NCBI GenBank assembly: GCA_029572955.1
Contig: JAKPQE010000150.1
Span: 1 to 64,000, forward strand
Reading direction: 5' to 3'
Length of the DNA: 64,000 bases
DNA from: Pseudomonadota bacterium
GTDB taxonomy: Bacteria > Pseudomonadota > Alphaproteobacteria > Rhizobiales > JAKPQE01
The notes beneath the pieces were generated by a model, which ran no database searches, was not told the origin of the DNA, and was given only the letters and a program-made list of their open reading frames with translations. The translations under genes and the position numbers were made by a program. Within the stretch, counting starts at the first letter, position 1; each line of letters opens with the position of its first letter. Positions 56,769 to 64,000 of this stretch are shown here, piece by piece.

Positions 56769-59700
56769 TCAGTAGTCCCACTCGACCTGGACGCCGACCT
56801 TGCTCTTGCCGCCCGAGCCGACCTCGCCGCGCGCCTTGACGTTCTTCGTCACGTCGATGTCGACGGTGACCTTGCCGCTGTCGGCCGAAGTGCCCTTGCT
56901 GACGCCGAGATAGACCTTGTCGGTGACGTAGCGGCCGGCCTTGACGTTGGCGCCGCCCTCCTCGTCGCCGGTGACCTCGAGGTCGTCGACGCCGAGGCCC
57001 TGGCGCAGGCGGCCGAGAAGGCCCGGCCCGCCCGAGAGCCCGCCGAGTTCGGCGGCGCTCGCAGCGAGCGATGCGATCTGCGCCGGCGACAGCTTGTCGG
57101 TCGTCTTGCCGAAGATCAGCATGGCCAGCACCTCCTCCTCGGGCAGCGCGGGCGCGGAGGAGAAGGCGAAGGTCGGGTCGCTGGCGCGGCCGCTCACCGT
57201 CACGGTGATGACCGCATCCGAGGTGTCCGTGGTCGCGACGAAATCGAGATAGGGGTCTAGGTCGCCGGAGAAATCGAGGGCGCCGCGCGAAAATTCGAGG
57301 CGCTTGCCGAGCAGCGACAGGCGACCGCGGCGCATCTCGAAGGCGCCCTGGGCAACCGGCGCCGAGGCCGGCCCGGTCAAGCGGATGGTGCCGCCGAGTT
57401 CGGTATCGAGGCCGCGACCGCGCACGAAGATGCGACCCGGCGCGTTGACGAGAATGTCGAGGAGGACGTCGGAGCTGCCGCCACCGCCGCCGGAACTCGC
57501 CCGCAGACGCAGCGCCTGCGCCTCGACGGCCTTCGGCGCGTTGCGATGCTCGACGTCGAGGACGGCGACGCTCGCCGGCAGCTTGTCGGGCACGGTGACG
57601 TCGACCTGCTGCAGATCGACCTTGCCGCGCGCCGTCGCCTGGCCGAGCAGCGGGCCGGAAAGCGCGAGGTCGGCCGAGAAGCGGGCGGTCACCAGCGTGC
57701 CGTCGGCATAGAGGCCGTCGCGCACGGCAAGGGTGATGTCGGCCGGATAGTCGCTGCCCGGCACGATGCCGACGCGACCCGAGGCGGTGAAATTGCCGTT
57801 CTTGCCGAGACTGCCGGTGAGCTTTTCGATCTCGACGCGGTCGCCGGCAAGGCGCAGCGCCGCCACGATGTCGGAGGCGGAAAGGCCGGAGCCCGGATCG
57901 CTGAAGCTCGCACCCGAGGTCGTCACCCGGCCGCCGATCGCCGGCGCCGGCAGGCGGCCCTTTACCGACAGATCGAGGGCGAGCGTTCCGCCGGCGCGCG
58001 CGCCGCGTGCGCCGAGGCTGCCATTGGCGAGAGCGAGCGGCACGGCGCCGGTCACCTTGACATCGACCGGCTCGACCGAGCCGACCGGCGCGGTGCCGGT
58101 GGCGGTGACGTCGAGCCCGCCGCCGCCGACATGGATGTCGAGGCTGGTGCGCGGCCCGCGCAGCTCGCCCTTGCCGGCGATGTCGAGCGGCAGAAGGCCA
58201 AGCCCCCGCGTCTCGGCAAGCGCGGCCTCGCGCCAGTCGAGCCGCCAGGCGACGACCGGTGCATCGGCGGCGCCGGTGACACGGGCGTCGGCGGTGATGC
58301 GGCCGCCGGCGCCGAGCGCCGGATCGGCGATGTCGAGAAGACGGGCCGGCAGGTCGCGGGCGGCGACGTCGAGGGCGAGGATGTCGCCGGCCTTGCCGGA
58401 GACGGTGAGCGTGCCGCCGGAGACGTCGAAGGCCGCCGGATCGAGGAATTCCGCCCCTTCGGCAACGAGGACGCGGGCCGGGCGAACGAGGCGCAGGGGC
58501 AGCCCCTTCCAGTTGGCATCGAGACTCGACAGGCGGATTTCGGTGCCGCCTTCGGCGGTCGCGAGGATCGCCGCCGCATCGGCGCGGCCGTCCTTCGATC
58601 TGGCGGCAAGGGTGATCGCCGAACCGGCGTCGGCGGGCCGCGCCGCGAGGTCGAGCGTCTCGATGCGCTGCGTCCCGGCGCGCACGGCGCGGGCGGCGAG
58701 CGTGCCCTCGACCGCCGGGGCGGCGAAAGCGGAGGTGATGCGGGCCGAGAGTTCGGCCGAGCCGATGCCGGCCTTCGCCGTCTCGACATTCCGCGCCCGG
58801 CCGGCGAGGGCGATCACCTGACCGCCGTCGGCGCCGCGGCCGAATTCGGCCCTGGCGGCAAGGCTGCCGGAAAGGTCGGCAAGGACGAGCGGGGCGATCT
58901 CGACGAGGTCGGGAGCCGATATGTCGAGCGGGCCGGTGACGATGCCGTCTGCGGCGATGGCGAGGCGGCCCTTGGCGCGGGCGGCGAGAATGCCGATGTC
59001 GATGTCGGCGACCGAGCCGGCGCCGTCCGGAACGATGCGGGCGGTGCCGCCGATGTCGCGGCCGTCGAGCTTGCCGGAAAGGGAGAGGTCGCCGGTCGGG
59101 CCCGGCATCTGCCCGGAGAGCTTCAGCGCCGCGCCTTCGAGCTTGCGGTCGCCGAAGCGGGCCGTGTCGGCGGTGATTTCGGCCGTGACGACAGGGGCCT
59201 CGGGCGTGCCGGTCACCGTCGCGGCGAGATCGACGGCGCCGGTGGCGGTCGGCTCGAGGCGGGCGAGATTATCAATCCGCCCCTTGGCGGCGAGGTCGAC
59301 GGTCGCGCCCCAGTCGCCAGAAAGCGTCAGCCGCACGGCGGCGTTCGAAGCCGTGAGTTCATGGATGGCGAGGCCGCCCTCGTCGGTCAGATCGAGGACG
59401 AGGTCGAGCTTGTCGCCGAAGAGGCGATCGAGCGCCGCGGTGCCGGTCGCGAGGCCGGAAAGCGGGCCGGCGAGCGCCACCCGCGTCGCCGCGCCGTCGC
59501 GCGCGGCCGTTCCGACAAGCGCGGCGCGGATCTCCGAGCCGAGGCTGCGGCCGGCGGCGAAAGCGTCGGCGGCGACGAGGTCGAGCGTCAGGGTCGTCTC
59601 GTCGAGCACGGCAAGGCCCGGCGCGGCGCGACCCGACGCACTGACGGCAAGGCCGCCAACGCGGGCGTCGGGCATCGCCAGGCCGTCGCCGTCGATTTTC

Positions 59701-60833
59701 AGGCGCCAGTCGGTGCCGCCCTCGCCCGGCCCGGCGGAAAGATCGAGGCGCAGGCCGCCGATCGCCGCGGGCCGGTCGCCGAGGACGAGGCGGATCGGGC
59801 GATCGTCCGGGGCGGCGACGACGAGCGAGGCGGCAAGGCTCTCCGGCTCGCCGGCAATGAGCCGGCCACGGGCGTCGAGGGCGAGGTTGCGGGCGGAAAG
59901 GCGCAAGGCACCGAGATCGAGGCCGCCATCGGCGGGCAGTCCGGCATCGAGGGCAAAGGCGATGTCGCCGGCGAGGAGTTCGGCGACCGAGACCGGCGCG
60001 ATGCCGTCGAGATTGCCGGCAAGATCGGCGCCGAGGCGGCGGCCGCCAGCGCCGTCCGGGCGCAGGCGGAAGCTGCCGGCGAGCGCCTTGCGGTCACCGG
60101 CGAGAAGGCCGAGCGTTCCGTCGAAATCGTCGAGCGTGCCGGTGCCGCCGAAGTCGAGGGCGAGCGCCGGGGCATCGGGAATGCGCAGGAGGCCGGCGAC
60201 GACGCCGCCGGCCGGTTCGGAGAGATGACCCTCGACGACGAGCCGGTCGGCGGCCGGGTCGGCATCGAGCTTCAGATCGAAGCGACCGCCGGGACCGTCG
60301 GTGCGCTCGACATGAACCGTCGCAGCGAGATCGGCGCCTCCCCCGGCGTAGCGCAGGCCGGCCAAGCCGGAAAAGCTCGCGGCGACGCCGGCAACCGGCT
60401 CGGCGAGGCGAAGCGCGTGGAGATCGAGGCGGCCGAGCGAAATGTCGAAGGCCGGCGCCGCGCCGCCGCCCTCGTCCTTGCCCGGCAACGGCCGGCGGGC
60501 GACATCGATCGCGCCGATCTCGACATGGGAAACGTCGATACGACCGAGGAGCAGGGCCGCCGGCGACCAGTCGACGGCGAGGTCGGAAACGGCGAGCCAT
60601 TCGCCGTCACGATCAGCGACGGTGATCCGCCCGACCTCGAGGCTGAACGGCAGGAAGCCGCCAAGATCGCCGATCTCGACCTTCTGCGCCTCGCTGGAGG
60701 CAAGGCGCGAGGCGAGGCTGGCGAGGAGCGCGCGGCCGGGCGCGACCTGGAGAGCCAGCAGGACGACCGTCAGGAGGGCCGCCGCCGCCAGCGCGATGAA
60801 GCCGACAGTCTTTGCGATACGTCGCGTGGTCAT
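56769..60833 (-). CDS. tamB: TamB-type translocation and assembly module protein
   Basis: This 1354-aa protein has an N-terminal membrane anchor (KTVGFIALAAAALLTVVLLALQVAPG), an AsmA/TamB beta-taco body and a C-terminal DUF490 region (RGRLSLLGKRLEFSRGALDFSG, PYLDFVATT, LPEEEVLAMLIFGK), ending in VGVQVEWDY, an outer-membrane-type Phe/Tyr ending. TamB spans the periplasm and works with TamA in outer-membrane protein or lipid transport. The start is the ATG at 60833 (a GTG precedes it); it lies 7 bases after the tamA stop, so translational coupling is likely. Confidence 0.92.
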   Translation of the reverse strand: MTTRRIAKTVGFIALAAAALLTVVLLALQVAPGRALLASLASRLASSEAQKVEIGDLGGFLPFSLEVGRITVADRDGEWLAVSDLAVDWSPAALLLGRIDVSHVEIGAIDVARRPLPGKDEGGGAAPAFDISLGRLDLHALRLAEPVAGVAASFSGLAGLRYAGGGADLAATVHVERTDGPGGRFDLKLDADPAADRLVVEGHLSEPAGGVVAGLLRIPDAPALALDFGGTGTLDDFDGTLGLLAGDRKALAGSFRLRPDGAGGRRLGADLAGNLDGIAPVSVAELLAGDIAFALDAGLPADGGLDLGALRLSARNLALDARGRLIAGEPESLAASLVVAAPDDRPIRLVLGDRPAAIGGLRLDLSAGPGEGGTDWRLKIDGDGLAMPDARVGGLAVSASGRAAPGLAVLDETTLTLDLVAADAFAAGRSLGSEIRAALVGTAARDGAATRVALAGPLSGLATGTAALDRLFGDKLDLVLDLTDEGGLAIHELTASNAAVRLTLSGDWGATVDLAAKGRIDNLARLEPTATGAVDLAATVTGTPEAPVVTAEITADTARFGDRKLEGAALKLSGQMPGPTGDLSLSGKLDGRDIGGTARIVPDGAGSVADIDIGILAARAKGRLAIAADGIVTGPLDISAPDLVEIAPLVLADLSGSLAARAEFGRGADGGQVIALAGRARNVETAKAGIGSAELSARITSAFAAPAVEGTLAARAVRAGTQRIETLDLAARPADAGSAITLAARSKDGRADAAAILATAEGGTEIRLSSLDANWKGLPLRLVRPARVLVAEGAEFLDPAAFDVSGGTLTVSGKAGDILALDVAARDLPARLLDIADPALGAGGRITADARVTGAADAPVVAWRLDWREAALAETRGLGLLPLDIAGKGELRGPRTSLDIHVGGGGLDVTATGTAPVGSVEPVDVKVTGAVPLALANGSLGARGARAGGTLALDLSVKGRLPAPAIGGRVTTSGASFSDPGSGLSASDIVAALRLAGDRVEIEKLTGSLGKNGNFTASGRVGIVPGSDYPADITLAVRDGLYADGTLVTARFSADLALSGPLLGQATARGKVDLQQVDVTVPDKLPASVAVLDVEHRNAPKAVEAQALRLRASSGGGGGSSDVLLDILVNAPGRIFVRGRGLDTELGGTIRLTGPASAPVAQGAFEMRRGRLSLLGKRLEFSRGALDFSGDLDPYLDFVATTDTSDAVITVTVSGRASDPTFAFSSAPALPEEEVLAMLIFGKTTDKLSPAQIASLAASAAELGGLSGGPGLLGRLRQGLGVDDLEVTGDEEGGANVKAGRYVTDKVYLGVSKGTSADSGKVTVDIDVTKNVKARGEVGSGGKSKVGVQVEWDY

Positions 60834-60839
60834 CACAGA

Positions 60840-62780
60840 TCAGAACGACTGGCCGAGCCCGAGATAGACGGCGACCGGCGGATCGTCGGGTTCCTTGTCG
60901 AGCGGCACGGCCACGTCGAGGCGCAACGGGCCGACCGGCGTCAGGTAGCGAAGGCCGATACCGGCACCGACCTTCAGCGGTTCGTCGAAGGCGGGCCAAT
61001 CCTCGGCATAGACCTGGCCCGCGTCGATGAAGGGCACGATGCCGATCTTGTCGGTGACGCGGATGCGGACCTCGGCCGAACCCTCGACGAAGCTGAGGCC
61101 GCCGATCGGATTGCCGCCCGAGGTCATCGGGCCGATGCCCTGATATGGGTAGCCGCGCACCGAACCGCCACCGCCGGCATAGAAGCGCCGGTCGGCCGGC
61201 ACCGCCGTCAGGCCCGCCCCGGTGATGCTGCCGGCGGCGATGCGCCCGGCAAGGACGAAGCGACGGGATTCATCGATGGCGCGATAGGCCGAGAAGCTCG
61301 CCTTCGAGACGAAGAAGCTCTCGTCGTTGCGCAGGTCGACGATCGGCTCGGCGAAGGCGAGGGCATGGAAGCCCTTCGAGGGATCGAGCCGGTTGTCGCG
61401 GGTGTCCCAGACGAGTTCGGCCGGCGCGCCGATCAGCGTGTAGTCCTCGGTGCCAAATTCGTCCTCGATGCGCGCCTGCTCGATCTCGGCGCCGATCGAG
61501 GCCGAGAGCGTGTCGGAGAAGCGATGGTTGAGGCCGAGCTTGGCGGTCGCCGACCGGCTCTCGTAGGCGTCCGGCATCTCCTGCCTGAGGCGGGCTTCGG
61601 CCGTGAGGTCGGTGTCGGGATCGATGATGCCCGGCTTCACGAAGGTCACGCCGAGTTCGTAGTCGAGTTCGCTGGTATCGGCAGAACCGATGCGCGAGAC
61701 CGAGCCCTCGACGCGGATCTGCTCGGCGCCGCCGAAGAGATTGCGATGGCCCCAATGGGCCTCGATGCCGGCGCCGTCGGTGTTCGACCAGGAAAGGCCG
61801 GCGCCGACGAAGCGGCGCTTGCGCTCGACGACCTCGATGGTGACCGGCACCGTGCCGTCGGGATCGAGCGCCACACCGGGCGTGACGCGGACCGTATCGA
61901 AGACCTCGAGGCGGCGCAGGCGCTCGCCTGCCCGCTTCAGCGCGGCCGGCGAATAGGGCTCGCCGACGGGGATTCTCGCCTGCGCCTTGATGATCTCGGG
62001 GTCCATCTCCTCGGCGCCACTGACCTCGACGCGGCCGAAACTGGCCAGCGGGCCGGGATCGACGGCGAGCACCAAGTCGACGGTGTGGGAGCGGTGATCG
62101 GCGACGACGTCGCGGCTCGTCACCCGGGCGAGCGGATGGCCGCGGTCCTGCCAGTCGGCAACCAGCCGGTCCTCGGCGCCGAGGATGAGGCTGGAGGCGG
62201 CGACGCCGCCGGGCGCGAGATCGTAGGCGGCCGGATCGGCGATCGGATCGCCCGCCCCTGCCCCGCCGGTAACGTCGATGCGCGTCTCGGAGAACGCAAA
62301 GGCCGGACCCGGCGAAACGCCGACGACGACGGGAACCAGCCCGTCCGCAGCGGTGGCGAGCGGGGTATCGGGCTCGATGCTCTCGATCGGCCGCCCGGCG
62401 ACACGGATGTCGACAGTGCCGCCGTAATAGCCGCGGGAATAGAGGCCGGCGACGATGCGGCCGCGATCGCCGCGCGCCCGGGCGAGCAGCGCCGCGGTGC
62501 CGGCCGGCGGCTGGTCCTTCTTGGCGACGAGCTCGGAGACGTCGGTGAGCAGCGCGGTCAGTTCCTCGTCGCCGCCGGCGACGTCGAGCACGGGCGCATA
62601 GCGCACCGCATCGGGCGGCAACGGCTCCTCGGCCTGCTTCTCGAAGAGCTTCCAGCCGAAGATTTCGAAGGCATCGGCGGGGAGCGGCGCGGACACGGCG
62701 ATAGCCGCCGCGGCGCAAAGCACCACGGTGCGGCGCGCGCGGCGCCGCGACAGCCGGATGAGACGTCCGCCGGTCTTCAC
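60840..62780 (-). CDS. tamA: TamA-type Omp85 outer-membrane assembly protein
   Basis: This 646-aa Omp85-family protein starts at GTG, with a signal peptide (TVVLCAAAAIAVSAPLPADA, cleavage near residue 37). POTRA domains (about 60-340) precede a 16-stranded barrel (about 345-646). The lid-lock motif GGGGSVRGYPYQGIGP and the terminal YLGLGQSF (outer-membrane aromatic C-terminus) are clear. TamA inserts autotransporters and other outer-membrane proteins with TamB. Confidence 0.93.
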   Translation of the reverse strand: MKTGGRLIRLSRRRARRTVVLCAAAAIAVSAPLPADAFEIFGWKLFEKQAEEPLPPDAVRYAPVLDVAGGDEELTALLTDVSELVAKKDQPPAGTAALLARARGDRGRIVAGLYSRGYYGGTVDIRVAGRPIESIEPDTPLATAADGLVPVVVGVSPGPAFAFSETRIDVTGGAGAGDPIADPAAYDLAPGGVAASSLILGAEDRLVADWQDRGHPLARVTSRDVVADHRSHTVDLVLAVDPGPLASFGRVEVSGAEEMDPEIIKAQARIPVGEPYSPAALKRAGERLRRLEVFDTVRVTPGVALDPDGTVPVTIEVVERKRRFVGAGLSWSNTDGAGIEAHWGHRNLFGGAEQIRVEGSVSRIGSADTSELDYELGVTFVKPGIIDPDTDLTAEARLRQEMPDAYESRSATAKLGLNHRFSDTLSASIGAEIEQARIEDEFGTEDYTLIGAPAELVWDTRDNRLDPSKGFHALAFAEPIVDLRNDESFFVSKASFSAYRAIDESRRFVLAGRIAAGSITGAGLTAVPADRRFYAGGGGSVRGYPYQGIGPMTSGGNPIGGLSFVEGSAEVRIRVTDKIGIVPFIDAGQVYAEDWPAFDEPLKVGAGIGLRYLTPVGPLRLDVAVPLDKEPDDPPVAVYLGLGQSF

Positions 62781-63126
62781 TTCGAACCCGTACTCCCCGT
62801 CGGAGGTCCGTGTGGGATACCAGAATGCGCCCGATATCTCGACACAAGATTAAGGCCCGGGGACGGCACGCGGAAGAAAAACAGAGTTTTTCCAGAGGCC
62901 TTTTGCCCGGCCGTGCCATCCTTGCAACGACGCGCCTTGCTGCGGCGAAGACGAGAATGGCTTGCGAATTGTTCTTGGTTATGTTCGAAACAATGAATAA
63001 AACAATTCGACCTCGCCGGCATCGAGTGCCGGCCGACGATTCCCGTCGCCGGTGATCGGTCGCGAGACCGCTTTGCCTGCCCTTTCGACGGCCGAACCGG
63101 CCGAAACGAGCAAGGAACACGGACCC
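62781..63126. other. Divergent tamA / SLAC1 intergenic region
   Basis: This 346-base gap carries the two divergent leaders. An AT-rich patch (62960-63010) includes TTGTTCTTGGTTATGTTCG but its GTTC spacing is 8, not the LexA 7. AAGGAAC precedes the SLAC1 ATG. No gene or convincing terminator was seen. Confidence 0.5.
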
Positions 63127-64000
63127 ATGAGCGAGCAGACCGCGCCGCAGGCGCAAGCAGAAGCCGCCGAGCCGCGGCTGAAGCATTTCCCGATCAGCTT
63201 CTTTGCCATCGTCATGGGCCTGTCCGGCCTGACCCTCGGCGTCGAACGCCTCGAAATGAACCTCGGCGCGTCCCATTCGGTGAGTCTCGTCGTCCTCGTC
63301 GTCGCGCTTCTCGCCTTCATCGTGATCGCGACGGTCTACGGCCTGAAGGCCGCGCGCCACTGGGACGCGGTGGTCTGGGAGTGGCACCACCCGGTGCGGA
63401 TCGCCTTCTTCCCGGCGGCCAGCATCTCGATCATCCTGCTCGCCACCGCCGCGCTGCCGTTCAGCCCGCAGGTCGCCTTCGTGTGGTGGGCGATCGGCTC
63501 GGCGCTCCATCTGGTCGGCACACTGTCGGTGGTGTCGGCCTGGATCGGCCATCGCGCCTTCGAGACGCCGCACCTCAATCCGGCCTGGTTCATCCCCGCC
63601 GTCGGCAACGTTCTGGTGCCGATCGCCGGCGTCCCGCTCGGCTTCGTCGAGATTTCCTGGTTCTTCTTCTCGATCGGCATCCTGTTCTGGATCGTGCTGC
63701 TGACGCTGGTGTTCAACCGGCTGATCTTCCACACGCCGCTGCCGGAGCGCCTGTTCCCGACGCTCGTGATCCTCGTCGCGCCGCCGGCCGTCGGCTTCGT
63801 CGCCTATATGCGGCTGGTCGGTGAGGTCGATGCCTTCGCGCGCATTCTCTACTATGCGGGCGTCGTCTTCTTCCTCGTCGTCGCGCTGCAGTTCCCGCGG
63901 CTGCTGCGCCTGCCCTTCGCGCTGTCGTGGTGGGCCCTCTCGTTCCCGATCGCCGCGATCACCGTCGCGACGCTGCTCTATGCCTCGAAGATCGGCAGCC
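63127..64000 (+). CDS. SLAC1/TehA-family (TDT) anion channel protein, truncated by the window end
   Basis: The first 291 residues are present; the C-terminus lies beyond the right edge. The protein has a charged 20-residue N-terminus, then LKHFPISFFAIVMGLSGLTLG, the opening of the SLAC1/tellurite-resistance TDT family, and at least seven further hydrophobic segments. Family members export or conduct anions such as sulfite, malate, nitrate or chloride. In an organism with rDsr, sulfite is a possible substrate, but sequence alone does not show this. Confidence 0.85.
   Translation, partial: MSEQTAPQAQAEAAEPRLKHFPISFFAIVMGLSGLTLGVERLEMNLGASHSVSLVVLVVALLAFIVIATVYGLKAARHWDAVVWEWHHPVRIAFFPAASISIILLATAALPFSPQVAFVWWAIGSALHLVGTLSVVSAWIGHRAFETPHLNPAWFIPAVGNVLVPIAGVPLGFVEISWFFFSIGILFWIVLLTLVFNRLIFHTPLPERLFPTLVILVAPPAVGFVAYMRLVGEVDAFARILYYAGVVFFLVVALQFPRLLRLPFALSWWALSFPIAAITVATLLYASKIGS

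Noticed and set aside
62971..62986. Possible LexA box GTTC...GTTC before the SLAC1 gene
   Set aside because: The spacing is 8, not 7, and the gene has no link to DNA damage.
57546..62996. 1816-codon open frame on the plus strand opposite tamB and tamA
   Set aside because: It is antisense to two well-supported genes, has no family resemblance, and its Arg/Gly/Ala-rich composition is what GC-rich third positions create on the opposite strand.

Overview
The window is GC-rich, densely packed chromosomal DNA from an alphaproteobacterium, most probably of the order Hyphomicrobiales (Rhizobiales). The evidence is syntenic blocks typical of that order: eno-ftsB-pdhABC, divK-pleD beside rpmG, azlCD/clpA/clpS/phasin, panC beside a DUF1489 gene, thyA/dfrA/hflKC/degP/DUF4169, and recA with a GAAC-N7-GTAC operator. 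There are also MipZ, PleD/DivK and EipB-type (DUF1849) genes. No rRNA, tRNA, CRISPR array, prophage or intact insertion sequence was seen. Almost all long reading frames opposite the real genes are codon-bias shadows.

The most distinctive part is the left end (1-4.1 kb). A dsrA gene of the oxidative (reverse) dissimilatory sulfite reductase type runs off the left edge on the minus strand. Diverging from it is a plus-strand set: a TauD-like Fe(II)/2-oxoglutarate dioxygenase, two very small conserved-looking proteins, and cysG, which makes the siroheme that DsrAB needs. This suggests a lithotrophic sulfur-oxidising capacity and an unusual accessory gene set around rDsr. A YafQ/DinJ toxin-antitoxin pair follows at 4.1-4.6 kb.

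4.9-11.3 kb holds central carbon genes on the minus strand (enolase, FtsB-like divisome protein, pyruvate dehydrogenase E1alpha, lipoylated E1beta, E2), then rpmG on the plus strand. 11.7-17 kb has the cell-cycle signalling pair divK-pleD, then a DUF3572 protein, a HAD hydrolase, a ROK sugar kinase and DinB. 17-23 kb carries eipB, ridA, a glycerophosphodiesterase, a FemAB/GNAT-like protein, a HIT protein, a PAP2 phosphatase and the AzlCD exporter. 23.3-30.9 kb carries clpA-clpS, a phasin with a triple TGCACTGC operator-like array, a SPOR-containing D,D-carboxypeptidase, mipZ and panC.

31-35.5 kb holds a DUF1489 protein, a secreted SH3-like protein, isovaleryl-CoA dehydrogenase, an unrecognised 244-aa protein and a SlyD/FKBP-like plus methyltransferase fusion. 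35.6-42 kb is a long plus-strand run: thyA, GNAT, dfrA, hflK, hflC, a DUF2065 protein, a DegP-type protease, a DUF4169 protein and a ribbon-helix-helix protein. 42-49.6 kb has a giant AsmA-type protein that appears to start at CTG, a D-lactate dehydrogenase, a thioesterase and a ClC transporter. 49.8-64 kb has a dienelactone hydrolase, a UvrD/PcrA helicase, aminopeptidase P, recA with two LexA-type boxes, the TamB-TamA outer-membrane assembly pair and a truncated SLAC1/TDT channel at the right edge.

Several intergenic gaps hold structured repeats: a GTGTCCAC-containing palindromic element present twice (about 30.9 and 49.7 kb), a 230-bp inverted-repeat-bounded element at 53.3-53.5 kb, and a run of hairpins before cysG.
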